Assembly: GCF_016801865.2 (NCBI RefSeq)
Contig: NC_068939.1
Location: 177,217,292-177,281,291 of the forward strand
From: Culex pipiens pallens
Taxonomy: Eukaryota; Arthropoda; Insecta; Diptera; Culicidae
Direction of reading: 5' to 3'
Length of the DNA: 64,000 nucleotides
Each line of letters starts with the position of its first letter. The stretch's first letter is position 1. The translations under genes and the position numbers were made by a program. Under the pieces are notes generated by a model. That model was given only the letters and a program-made list of their open reading frames with translations. It ran no database searches and was not told where the DNA came from. Shown here piece by piece: positions 32,616 to 44,205 of this stretch.

Positions 32616-33840
32616 GTTAGTTTTTTTGATCGATTTGGTGTCTTAGGCATAGTCATAACTATGGATAAAGACTGCACTGAAAAAAATTATACACGGTAAT
32701 TTTTTTGAAGATTTTCAATTTCTTTTTTTTGCCACTAAAACTTGATTTGCAAAAATCTCTATTTTTTCTATTTTAATCAAAGAGACTTTTATGTAAAATT
32801 ACACGCCCGATTTGATGGCGTACTCAGAATTCCGAAAAAACGTATTTTTCATCGAAAAAAACACATTTTTTTTAAATTCTCCCATTTTCCGTTACTCGAC
32901 TGTAAAAATTTTTGGAACATGTCATTTTATGGGAAATTTAATGTACTTTTCGAATCTACATTGACCCAGAAGGGTCATTTTTTCATCCATAACAAAATTT
33001 TTCATTTTAAAATTTCGTGTTTTTTCTAACTATGCAGGGTCATTTTTTAGAGTGTAACAATGTTCTACAAAGTTGTAGAGCAGACAATTACAAAATAAAT
33101 GATATGAGGGGTTTGCTTACAAACATCACGAGTTATCGCGATTTTACGAAAAAAAGTTTTGAAAAAGTTGGTCGTCATCGATCATGGCCGTTCATGGTCA
33201 CCCGCGACAGACACGGACGACGAAACAAAGAGAAACGCAAAAAGTAACTTTTTCAAAACTTTTTTTTTTCGTAAAATCGCGATAACTCGTGATGTTTATA
33301 AGCAAACCCCTTATGTCTATACATCATTTTTTTTGTAATTGTCTGCTCTACAACTTTGTAAAAACATTGTTACACTCTAAAAAATAACGCTGCAAAGTTA
33401 AAAAACACACAAAATTTTAAAATTAAAAATTTTGTTTTAAATGAAAATATGACCCTTCTGGGTCAGTGTAGATTCGAAAAGTACATTAAATTTCCCATAA
33501 AATGACATGTTTCAACATTTTTTACAGTCGAGTAACGGAAAATGAGAGAGGTTTTAAAACTTTTTTAGTGTTTTTTTCGATGAAAAATACGTTTTTTCGG
33601 AATTCTGAGTACGTCATCAAATCGGGCGTCTAATTTTACATAAATGTCTCTTTGGCACCAAATTTCTATCTCATCACCGTTTCAGGCTGCAAATTATTGA
33701 AAAACACCTCTTTTTTCGCATGTTCAAAAATGGAAGGGGTCGTACCACCCCTCCGTCATGATATATCAAAAAACAGACCTCGGATTCGTGATCAGGGACA
33801 AAAGTTACTCCTTACACGGATAGAAATCCTGTCCGGGAAA
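32616..33840. mobile_element. LIR-B: palindromic element with GC-rich centre
   Basis: Arms 32,778-33,167 and 33,240-33,654 are inverted copies. CAAAGAGACTTTTATGTAAA is mirrored at 33,635-33,654, and acgcccgatttgatgg, cagaattccgaaaaaacg, attttatgggaaattt and gttgtagagcagacaatta all have partners. The turning point is near 33,207, in a GC-richer 70 bp (catcgatcatggccgttc, gacacggacgacg). Outer text at 32,625-32,770 belongs to LIR-A. Outer right text at 33,770-33,830 (agggacaaaagttactcctt) recurs at 3,900. A 76-residue frame spans the centre and is not a gene candidate. Confidence 0.75.
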
Positions 33841-34070
33841 TCGACAACATTGTTCTCGATTCGTTCTGAAAATCGTTTCAGAATGTTGTCGACCAGTCGT
33901 CCGGTAACATTTGCATCAAAATCGAGAACAATGTTGTTGATTTTGAGTCGTCACGGTTGGTGACGTCTGGCAAAATAGAAAGCACGCAGCCATCCCGAAC
34001 GATTTATTCGTTTTTTGAATTGACCGTTGGATTTGGTTTTTGAATTGACCGTTGGATATTTCTTTTGGTT
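33841..34070. other. Short stretch with fragment shared with 43.1 kb
   Basis: Phrases such as gaatgttgtcgac, aatcgagaacaatgttgt and cggatagaaatcctgtccgg resemble 43,175-43,305 (aaaatgttgtcg, gttctcgattt, ggatttctatccgtg) in inverted sense. A 27-bp imperfect direct repeat (ttttttgaattgaccgttgg) occurs twice at 34,010-34,060. Confidence 0.45.
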
Positions 34071-35621
34071 CAGTAAAACAGTTGATTAGATTTTCTAATC
34101 TAATCTAATCTAATCTAATCTAACACAAACGCAGCCAGTCCGATGAAAGCATGCTGGAAAGTCTTGTGATTAGATTACGCCCCAAGCACTTTTCTTGTCA
34201 TTATTAATAATTGCAGTACATCCGAGATCACCCGAAAATGTAATGCAAAAATTAAAGCGGCCAGCCCTACTGCGTTGTGTTTACCGCAGAGAGGATTCTG
34301 AGAACGGATCACATTTCACAGAATCTACAGGGGAGGAAGGATGCGTGGACATACCGTACCAAACGCTCCGATTTATAGTTGCATGTGGAGTGTGTGTGAA
34401 GTGTAATAATATATAATTTACAATTCATACAGTTTATCATTTGTCATATAAAAATTTACCTTCGGTTCTTGCTGAAATATTAAAAATTGTATAAAAATTA
34501 AATAAGGTAGGATGGATCATAAAAGTATAGAACCAGGGTAATAAAGGACAGCGAATGACCAAGAAGGTTAAAGCTGCCAGAAATAAATGAATTAACAACA
34601 ACCACAGGGTAATAAAGATTATTTTAAACTAAAAGAGCGCAAAGAAGAATTTTTGATGAGAAAAATAGGGGGGGGGGGGGGGAGGGGTTAAAGAAAGAAA
34701 AAGAAGAGGAAAAAGAAATTAAGAATGATTTTTTCTGAAAAGGATGCATTGCACTGCTGACTTCCATCAGTAAAACTTTTGGAACATATTCATAGACTTG
34801 CCCCTTGTGCTCTTCCTTTGCATGGCCAACACTATCGTTTAGGTTCAAATCTTAAAGCAAAAACACTGTTTGTGAACAGCTAAATCTCCGAATTGGCTCG
34901 CTATATAATTTTAAACTAACAGCCTTTGATTGCTGTTGACAAAAACATCTCTTTTTTTCCTTCACTGGCACACTGTTATAAAGTCTGCAGCTTTATGTAA
35001 AGTCTGTATATACTCATTGTTCCCTTATGAAATAATACCCTCCCTGTCAAACACGAACAGCAGAATCCATCTCTTGGCATTCATGAACCGCCACCACTAC
35101 ATAAGCAATCAAGCCAAAGCCTGCTTGGCGGCAGGAGCACGATCGAAAGCGGCGAGCACACACACACAAGCAAGCAGCCTGTGCTCCGTCCATCGCTGCT
35201 GCTTCCTCTAACTGCAACTGCGTCCCCATTGCACCTGACCAGATTTTGGGAACCTGAATCTTCCCCCTGGAGCTAGGACAACTGGGTGCCAAACTCCACG
35301 TAAACACTCCGATACGTTGGGCTTTCTCAATCTCTTCCGCCAACCACATCACACTAACACAATCGCAAATCACTGCATAGACACGAGGCTGAAGCTAGTT
35401 CCGACTCAAAAACCTCGACGAAAAATCGGATTCCAGACCGCATCAAGCCGAAAACCGGTGACACCCCGTCCGTAACACAGCTGTCGGTAAGCTCAGGGTC
35501 AATTATGCACAACTTTCGGGGAAAATCGTAAAAAATAACACTCAAAACACGCGCACGAAAAAACCGAACCGCACTCGACCAGAAGCAAACCGCGACCCAG
35601 TAAAACAGTTGATTAGATTTT
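34071..35621 (-). mobile_element. Insertion with 24-bp direct repeats, probable non-LTR element
   Basis: An identical 24-bp sequence beginning CAGTAAAACAGTTGATTAG lies at 34,071-34,094 and 35,598-35,621. Next to the left copy, on the minus strand, is a (TTAGA)n tail of about five units (34,095-34,122), preceded by gactggctgcgtttgtgtta. A simple-repeat tail plus a long target duplication is the signature of target-primed reverse transcription. The far end (minus-strand start near 35,597) is GC-richer, as expected of a 5' leader. No endonuclease or reverse-transcriptase motifs are visible, so the 1.5-kb element is internally deleted or non-autonomous. Minus-strand frames of 74, 108 and 63 residues show no known domain. 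Confidence 0.65.
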
Positions 35622-35668
35622 TTTTATTTATTGAGGCAAAAAATACATCATTAATTAAAAAACTAATC

Positions 35669-35669
<1 letters not shown>

Positions 35670-35724
<55 letters not shown>
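35670..35724 (+). repeat. GT microsatellite
   Basis: About 26 GT units followed by gagagagtgtgag. The His/Thr and Val/Cys frames across it are artefacts. Confidence 0.95.
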
Positions 35725-35730
<6 letters not shown>

Positions 35731-35940
35731 TGTGAGAATATTGATTGTAAACATGGAATACACGAAATCTATGTTTTCGACAAACATGAAATAAGGAAAT
35801 CCTGTAGGTATTATGCCTTGAAGTTAATAAGCAATTTGGAATTTCCAACCCTGGGCCATCCCCATCTAGGGACATGTGAATATACGAAATTGGAATATTA
35901 CATAAAAAACCTGCCCATATGGGACAACGAATTAGACTCC
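35725..35940. other. Spacer before the CCAAA array
   Basis: No repeat or gene was recognised. It is the last sequence with normal base composition before the array. Confidence 0.4.
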
Positions 35941-36483
35941 ACAAACGTCCAACCCTGCCCCAGCACACTAAGTTCCAAAATCTAGAATTCCAAAATGTCC
36001 ATACACTTCCAAACGTCCAAACTGCCAAAGTTCCAAATAATGATTCCACTTTACCAAACTGCCAAACTTCCATAAGTTCCAAATTCACCAAACTGCCAAA
36101 CTTCCAAAGTTCCAAATCTCCAAACTTCCAAATATTGCAAAAATTTCCACATGTCCAAATTCAAAAGTTCCAAATCTCCACAGTTCCAAATTCCCAAATG
36201 TTCCAAATTTCCAAACTTCCAAATTTCCAAATTTCCAAAATTTCCACTTTCCAAACTTCAAAATTTCCAAATTTCCAAATTTCCAATTTTCCCAAATTTC
36301 AAACTTTCCAACCTCCCAAATTTCCAAATCCTCCAAATCTCCACACTTCCAAATTTCCAAACGTCCAACCTTCCAAACTTTCAAATCTCCAAACCTCCAA
36401 ACTTCCAAATTCCCAAATTTCCAATCCTCCAAACTTCAATTTTCCAAACCTCCAAAAATATCCAAATTTTCAACTTTCCAAAA
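35941..36483 (+). repeat. CCAAA array, degenerate left border
   Basis: Units of 7-9 bp, mostly TTCCAAA, TTTCCAAA and ACTTCCAAA, with frequent substitutions. G occurs only occasionally. The degree of order rises from left to right. A long + strand frame (35,919-37,208) and several minus-strand frames cross it only because the units lack stops. Confidence 0.85.
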
Positions 36484-37735
36484 CTTCCAAACTCCAAACT
36501 CCAAACTCCAAACTCCAAACTCCAAACTCCAAACTCCAAACTCCAAACTCGAAACTCCTAACTACAAACTCCAAACACCTAACTCCAAACACCAAACTCC
36601 AAACTCCAAACTCCAAACTCCTAACTCTAAACTTCAAATTCCAAACTCCAAATTCCAAACTCCAAACTCCTAGCTACAATCTCCAAACTCCAAACTCCAA
36701 ACTTCAAACTCCAAACTCCAAACTCCAAACTCCAAACTCCAAACTCCAAACTCCAAACTCCAAACTCCAAACTCCAAACTCCAAACTCCAAACTCCAAAC
36801 TCCAAAACTCCAAATTCCAAATTCCAAAACTCCAAACTTCCAAAACTCCAAATTCCAAACTCCAAAACTCCAAACTCCAAATTCCAAACTCCAAAATTCC
36901 AAACTCCAAACTCCAAAACTCCAAATCTCCAAACTTCCAAACTCCAAACTCCAAATTCCAAATTCCAAATCTCCAAAATCCAAACTCCAAATTCCAAACT
37001 CCAAACTCCAAAATCCAAATCCAAACTTCCAAAACTCCAAACTCCAAACTTCCAAAACTCCAAACTCCAAACTTCCAAACTCCAAACTTCCAAAACTCCA
37101 AACTTCCAAACTCCTAACTCCAAACTCCAAACTCCAAACTCCAAACTCCAAACTCCAAACTCCAAACTCCAAACTCCAAACTCGAAACTCGAAACTCGTA
37201 ACTCGTAACTCGTAACTCCAAACTCCAAACTCCAAACTCCAAACTCCAAACTCCAAACTCCAAACTCCAAACTCCAAACTCCAAACTCCAAACTCCAAAC
37301 TCCAAACTCCAAACTCCAAACTCCAAACTCCAAACTCCAAACTCCAAACTCCAAACTCCAAACTCCAAACTCCAAACTCCAAACTCCAAACTCAAAACTC
37401 AAAACTCCAAACTCCAAACTCAAAACTCCAAACTCCAAAACTCCAAACTCCAAACTCCAAACTCCAAACTCCAAACTCCAAACTCCAAACTCCAAACTCC
37501 AAACTCCAAACTCCAAACTCCAAACTCCAAACTCCAAACTCCAAACTCCAAAATCAAATCCAAAACTCCAAACTCCAAACTCCAAACTCCAAACTCCAAA
37601 CTCCAAACTCCAAACTCCAAACTCCAAACTCCAAACTCCAAACTCCAAACTCCAAACTCCAAACTCCAAACTCCAAACTCCAAACTCCAAACTCCAAACT
37701 CCAAACTCCAAACTCCAAACTCCAAACTCCAAAAC
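36484..37735 (+). repeat. CCAAA array, heptamer zone (CTCCAAA)
   Basis: The zone is dominated by CTCCAAA. 36,800-37,110 is mixed with CTCCAAAA and TTCCAAA. Near 37,183-37,215 is a patch of CTCGAAA and CTCGTAA units. After 37,212 no G is seen on the + strand. The heptamer translated on the minus strand gives FGVWSLE over and over. Confidence 0.95.
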
Positions 37736-40700
37736 TCCAAAACTCAAAACTCCAAAACTCCAAAACTCCAAAATCCAAACTCCAAAACTCCAAAACTCCA
37801 AAACTCCAAAACTCCAAAACTCCAAAACTCCAAAACTCCAAAACTCCAAAACTCCAAAACTCAAAACTCCAAAACTCCAAAACTCCAAAACTCCAAAACT
37901 CCAAAACTCCAAAACTCCAAAACTCCAAAACTCCAAAACTCCAAAACTCCAAAACTCCAAAACTCCAAAACTCCAAAACTCCAAAACTCCAAAACTCCAA
38001 AACTCCAAAACTCCAAAACTCCAAAACTCCAAAACTCCAAAACTCCAAAACTCCAAAACTCAAAACTCCAAAACTCCAAAACTCCAAAACTCCAAAACTC
38101 CAAAACTCCAAAACTCCAAAACTCCAAAACTCCAAAACTCCAAAACTCCAAAACTCCAAAACTCCAAAACTCCAAAACTCCAAAACTCCAAAACTCCAAA
38201 ACTCCAAACTCCAAAACTCCAAAACTCCAAAACTCCAAAACTCCAAAACTCCAAAACTCCAAAACTCCAAAACTCCAAAACTCCAAAACTCCAAAACTCC
38301 AAAACTCCAAAACTCCAAAACTCCAAAACTCCAAAACTCCAAAACTCCAAACTCCAAAACTCCAAAACTCCAAAACTCCAAAACTCCAAAACTCCAAAAC
38401 TCCAAAACTCCAAAACTCCAAAACTCCAAAACTCCAAAAACTCCAAAACTCCAAAACTCCAAAACTCCAAAACTCCAAACTCCAAAACTCCAAAACTCCA
38501 AAACTCCAAAACTCCAAAACTCCAAAACTCCAAAACTCCAAAACTCCAAAACTCCAAAACTCCAAAACTCCAAAACTCCAAAACTCCAAAACTCCAAAAC
38601 TCAAAACTCCAAAACTCCAAAACTCCAAAACTCCAAAACTCCAAAACTCCAAAACTCCAAAACTCCAAAAACTCCAAAACTCCAAAACTCCAAAACTCCA
38701 AAACTCCAAAACTCCAAAACTCCAAAACTCCAAAACTCCAAAACTCCAAAAACTCCAAAACTCCAAAACTCCAAAACTCCAAAACTCCAAAACTCCAAAA
38801 CTCCAAACTCCAAAATCCAAAACTCCAAAACTCCAAAACTCCAAAACTCCAAAACTCCAAAACTCCAAAACTCCAAAACTCCAAAACTCCAAAACTCAAA
38901 ACTCCAAAACTCCAAAACTCCAAAACTCCAAAAACTCCAAAACTCCAAAACTCCAAAACTCCAAAACTCCAAAACTCCAAAACTCCAAAACTCCAAAACT
39001 CCAAAACTCCAAAACTCCAAAACTCCAAAACTCCAAAACTCAAAACTCCAAAACTCCAAAACTCACAAAACTCCAAAACTCCAAACCCAAAACTCCAAAA
39101 CTCCAAAACTCCAAAACTCCAAAACTCCAAAACTCCAAAACTCCAAAACTCCAAAACTCCAAAACTCCAAAACTCCAAAACTCCAAAACTCCAAAACTCC
39201 AAAACTCAAAACTCCAAAACTCCAAAACTCCAAAACTCCAAAAACTCCAAAACTCCAAAACTCCAAAACTCCAAAACTCCAAAACTCCAAAACTCCAAAA
39301 CTCCAAAACTCCAAAACTCCAAAACTCCAAAACTCCAAAAACTCCAAAACTCCAAAACTCCAAAACTCCAAAACTCCAAAACTCCAAAACTCCAAAAACT
39401 CCAAAACTCCAAAACTCCAAAACTCCAAAACTCCAAAAACTCCAAAACTCCAAAACTCCAAAACTCCAAAACTCCAAAACTCCAAAACTCCAAAACTCCA
39501 AAACTCCAAAACTCCAAAACTCCAAAACTCCAAAACTCCAAAAACTCCAAAACTCCAAAACTCCAAAACTCCAAAACTCCAAAACTCCAAAACTCCAAAA
39601 CTCCAAAACTCCAAAACTCCAAAACTCCAAAACTCCAAAACTCCAAAACTCCAAAAACTCCAAAACTCCAAAACTCCAAAACTCCAAAACTCCAAAACTC
39701 CAAAACTCCAAAACTCCAAAACTCCAAAACTCCAAAAACTCCAAAACTCCAAAACTCCAAAACTCCAAAACTCCAAAACTCCAAAACTCCAAAACTCCAA
39801 AACTCCAAAACTCCAAAACTCCAAAACTCCAAAACTCCAAAACTCCAAAACTCCAAAACTCCAAAACTCCAAAACTCCAAAACTCCAAAACTCCAAAACT
39901 CCAAAAACTCCAAAACTCCAAAACTCCAAAACTCTCAAAACTCCAAAACTCCAAAACTCCAAAACTCCAAAACTCCAAAACTCCAAAACTCCAAAACTCC
40001 AAAACTCCAAAAACTCCAAAACTCCAAAACTCCAAAACTCCAAAACTCCAAAAACTCCAAAACTCCAAAACCAAAACTCCAAAACTCCAAAACTCCAAAA
40101 CTCCAAAACTCCAAAACTCCAAAACTCCAAAACTCCAAAACTCCAAAAACTCCAAAACTCCAAAACTCCAAAACTCCAAAACTCCAAAACTCCAAAACTC
40201 CAAAACTCCAAACAAACTCCAAAACTCCAAAACTCCAAAACTCCAAAACTCCAAAACTCCAAAAACTCCAAAACTCCAAAACTCCAAAACTCCAAAACTC
40301 CAAAACTCCAAAACTCCAAAACTCCAAAACTCCAAAACTCCAAAACTCCAAAACTCCAAAACTCCAAAACTCCAAAACTCCAAAACTCCAAAACTCCAAA
40401 ACTCCAAAACTCCAAAACTCCAAAACTCCAAAACTCAAAACTCCAAAACTCCAAAACTCCAAACCTCCAAAACTCCAAAACTCCAAAACTCCAAAACTCC
40501 AAAACTCCAAAACTCCAAAACTCCAAACCCCAAAACTCCAAAACCTCCAAAACTCCAAAACTCCAAAACTCCAAAACTCCAAAACTCCAAAACTCCAAAA
40601 CTCCAAAACTCCAAAACTCCAAAACTCCAAAACTCCAAAACTCCAAAACTCCAAAACTCCAAACTCCAAAACTCCAAAACTCCAAAACTCCAAAACTCCA

Positions 40701-41308
40701 AAACTCCAAAACTCCAAAACTCCAAAACTCCAAAACTCCAAAACTCCAAAACTCCAAAACTCCAAAACTCCAAAACTCCAAAACTCCAAAACCTCCAAAA
40801 CTCCAAAACTCCAAAACTCCAAAACTCCAAAACTCCAAAACTCCAAAACTCCAAAACTCCAAAACTCCAAAACTCCAAAACTCCAAAACTCCAAAACTCC
40901 AAAACTCCAAAACTCCAAAACTCCAAAACCTCCAAAACTCCAAAACTCCAAAACTCCAAAACCTCCAAAACTCCAAAACTCCAAACTCCAAAACCTCCAA
41001 AACTCCAAAACTCCAAAACCTCCAAAACTCCAAACCTCCAAAACTCCAAAACTCCAAAACCTCCAAACCTCCAAAACTCCAAAACTCCAAAACTCCAAAA
41101 CTCCAAAACTCCAAACTCCAAAACTCCAAAACTCCAAAACTCCAAAACTCCAAAACTCCAAAACTCCAAAACTCCAAAACTCCAAAACTCCAAAACTCCA
41201 AAACTCCAAAACTCCAAAACATCCAAACTCCAAAACTCCAAAACTCCAAAACTCCAAAACTCCAAAACTCCAAAACTCCAAACTCCAAAACTCCCAAACT
41301 CCAAAACT
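37736..41308 (+). repeat. CCAAA array, octamer zone (CTCCAAAA)
   Basis: About 3.57 kb of CTCCAAAA, with scattered 7-mers (CTCCAAA), 9-mers (CTCCAAAAA) and rarer CTCAAAA and CCTCCAAAA variants that become common after 40,450. No G is seen on the + strand. The octamer reads EFWSFGVL on the minus strand in every frame. That explains minus-strand frames of up to 752 residues (39,063-41,321). Confidence 0.97.
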
Positions 41309-42190
41309 CCACCCCACTCACCCTTTAAAAAACACCCCCAAACAAAACCCACCCCGCGTCCTCCGCACTCCCCCACACCCCAACTCCCCATACCCCACCC
41401 AGACCCTGCAACCCCAAGCACACCGAAGCCCTTAAACACCCCCACTCAGCAACCCCCATACCCCACCATGCTCGCCCAGATACCCAACACCACACCCCCC
41501 AAATCCACCCTCCAATGACCCAACACGTCCACAAGCCACAACTCCAAGCAAACTCCAAACCGCCGAAACGCAAAGACCCCCAAAAGCTAAGTCGGCCAAA
41601 ACGCAAAATCCCAAAATCCCACTGCCCCAACTACAAAAAAACAAAAAACACCCCAAAACGTCCCAAACACCAATCCTCGAAAACTCAAATAAACTCCAAA
41701 ACTCCATAAATCCACAATTCTAAAACTGCCAATCCGCCAAGACTCCAAAACGTCAAACACCCATAAACACAATGCCAAACCTCGAAAAAATCCAAAACGC
41801 CAAATTTCAAACCCCCAGAAGTCCAACAAGCCAAAACCCCTAACCTCTAACACGCTGTAAAACGCCAAAAATCCACCTTCAACATACCAAAAACGCCAAA
41901 CCTCAAATCCCCAAAACACCAAATCCCCATAAATCAAATAAAGCACAACTTCAACACCCCACAGTCTAAACTCAAACGCCAAAACTCCAACACTCAAACC
42001 CCCCAACCCTCCAATACGCCAAACCTCCTAACCTCAAAAAATCCAAATGTACAAACCCCCAAAACTCCCACACACCAAAACGTCAAATAACCCAAAGCCC
42101 ACAAAGCCGAAACTCCAAACCGCCAATACCCTCAAACTCATAAATAACCACGTTCCCAAAACTCGAACCGTGAAATGTCAATAACCCAAA
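41309..42190 (+). repeat. CCAAA array, degenerate C-rich right border
   Basis: Order decays into CCCAAAA-, CCACCCC- and CGCCAAA-type units, with G reappearing from 41,356. The first 200 bp are very C-rich, then CAAA-containing units return (ccaaaacgtcaaa, ccaaaacgcc) to about 42,190. Frames of 90-140 residues are repeat translation. Confidence 0.85.
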
Positions 42191-43090
42191 ATGGCACCTC
42201 GTAATGGAGTTCTAAAACTACCAATCCCAGTATGCGAGAATAGCATATAGATGTGGCACCCGTACATAGGTTACCCTAAAGTAAATGCATAGGTTAACGA
42301 TGTGCTTGAGAGAGTGTGTAATGCAGAGCATATGCCATCTGCGCGCCAGACCCGCCCAACGAGCGCCCCAAGGCCAACGCTCGGTTCCAATTGATGATTT
42401 GCTCCAACTTGACCGGGATCATCTAAAAAAAAGCCGACGTAGCTCGAGTTGTACAGCTTCTTGACGTGGGACGACTCGCCTTTTAGGGAAGTCGGACGGC
42501 GAAGCAGCGTGGTTCGGTGTTAGGGGCAGCGGCGCGGTCTATTGAAGGAAAAGGTCGATTAGATTGTGATAGGTTTTATCATTCAAACTTACCACACTTC
42601 TTGGAGACGCGAATCAACGGGTTACTGGGGCCGGGCTTTGCGGCCAAATTTACCACGGAACTCAAAATTGCCAGCTTCGGCACCAACATCGTCCTTCTTG
42701 TCCGGTTCTCCGGCATGCTCGTCCCGTTCTCTGGCATGCTTGTCCGGTGGTACTCCTATCGGTCCTCGCCAGGGCCTCCCTTGCGGTTATCACCGCGGGG
42801 TCCTCCTTGACCACCACCACGGGCACGGTGTGGCTGCAAACGGACCGCCGCTTCACTGTCGACGGAACAATCTCCGGGGGCATGTGCAGATACTCGTTTT
42901 CCTCCTTCAGCAGAAGAAAAGAGTTACAAAAATCCCATGCGATTGCCGGGGAGATAAAAAAATGGCTTTCCTGGCTGGGATACTGACCTTCACCACCGGT
43001 TCCAAACTTCCTTCGCGCTTCTCATTTATGGTCACAGATTTACAAAAACAAAATCAAAACATAAACAAACTGATGCACTCGCGGTCGTCC
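42191..43090 (-). pseudogene. GC-richer block, possible decayed exonic sequence
   Basis: The composition is far more balanced than the surroundings and fits coding or once-coding DNA. On the minus strand a frame without ATG runs about 42,520-42,270 (contains KKLYNSSYVGFFLDDPGQ). A second minus-strand stretch shows an intron-like segment at 42,905-42,987 (gtcagt ... cttctgctgaag, 83 nt). It joins KSVTINEKREGSLEPVVK in phase to EENEYLHMPPEIVPSTV. The downstream frame then drifts into low-complexity residues. I do not recognise the protein. The + strand frame of 176 residues at 42,566-43,096 overlaps it and looks like the shadow. It could equally be non-coding. Confidence 0.25.
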
Positions 43091-43379
43091 GTGTGAAATT
43101 GGGTTGCGGCTTTGGTTGCGTTTGACAGTTGTTACGCTTCAAAAAAATCGAGAAAGGCGGGGGGCGTTTTCGAAACAAAATGTTGTCGAATGTGATGAAA
43201 ATGTTGTCGTTTTTGAAAACATTTGAAACGAAATCGAAAACATTCGATGTTCTCGATTTCAACGCAATTTGGTTTCGATATTGCGGACCGGATTTCTATC
43301 CGTGTAGGACAAAGTTTCACGCAAATCGAAGAGGGGTCGGGGCAACTTTTCCCGATTTCGTGTGAGTTGGTAGAGAATT
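43091..43379. repeat. Stretch shared with 33.8 kb and 3.9 kb repeats
   Basis: aaaatgttgtcg, gttctcgatttcaa and ggatttctatccgtgtagga resemble 33,830-33,930 inverted. caaagtttcacgcaaatcga and ggggtcggggcaacttttcc resemble 3,925-3,970. It leads straight into a LIR-A half. Confidence 0.5.
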
Positions 43380-44205
43380 ACCCAAATCAGACCATTAGTT
43401 GCTGAGATCGACATTAGAAAATGGTGGGTTGTTTGGGTGAAACTTAGCAAACATCATTTTTTTCTGTTTTTAAACCTTTGCACGGCAATATCTCAACAAT
43501 TAAGGGTCATGTTAACAAAGATCAAAAAAGCAAAATATAGAGAATTTTCTCAGCTTTTCAAAAATATTTTTTTCAAAAGTGGTCAAACATGGACACTTAT
43601 TTAAAAAATGAAAAACTGCGAATATTTTTAAAAAAGTAACCAAAAAATGGCTATAACTTGAAGACGGTGCACTTTATCAAAATTTCACTGATTGCAAATT
43701 CGATTTTACATCAAACAATGAAATTGAAAAAAAATTGCGATCAATATTTCGATTGTGTGAAACAAATTGTATTGATTCAAAAAACCATAACTCGGTCAAA
43801 GATTTTTTGCACAACCTGGAAATTTCTGAAAAGTTGGCATTTAATGTCCTCTAAAACATATAAAAAAATGAAAAAAAAAATGTTTTATGGCAAATCAAGT
43901 TTTAGTGACAAAAGATTAAATAAAAATCACCAAAAATTTTTTACCGTGTATATTTTTTTTTCAGTGTAGTCCATATCCAAACCTACAACTCTGCCGAAGA
44001 CACCAAATCGATCAAAAGTTCCTTCAAAAGATACAGATTTTTGAATTTTTACATATCATGTATGGAAAGCTGCCAAATTTGTATGAAACATTATATGGAC
44101 AAACTAATGATGCAAAATGGCTTCTTTGGGCATACCGAAGGCATCAAAAAAGTTTCAGCCGGATTAAAAAATACAAAATAATTTGAGTGATCGAAATTTC
44201 AGGGA
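43380..44205. mobile_element. LIR-A right half
   Basis: It opens accattagttgctgagatcg and runs through atggtgggttgtttgggtga, cctacaactctgccgaagac and gcataccgaaggcatcaaaa to gccggattaaaaaatacaaa. This order matches the right half of LIR-A at 27,120-27,930 and the outer ends of LIR-C. The outermost GAGCAA terminus is not preserved. Confidence 0.65.

Noticed and set aside
35919..37208. 429-residue + strand frame rich in QTPNSKL
   Set aside because: It is the translation of CTCCAAA units and their degenerate border; start and end are fixed only by chance stops.
39063..41321. 752-residue minus-strand open frame
   Set aside because: It is the octamer CTCCAAAA read in reverse (EFWSFGVL repeated); no stop codon is possible in the unit.
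35941..42190. Telomere or telomere-like repeat
   Set aside because: Flanked on both sides by ordinary sequence, and the unit does not match insect TTAGG; no evidence of a chromosome end.
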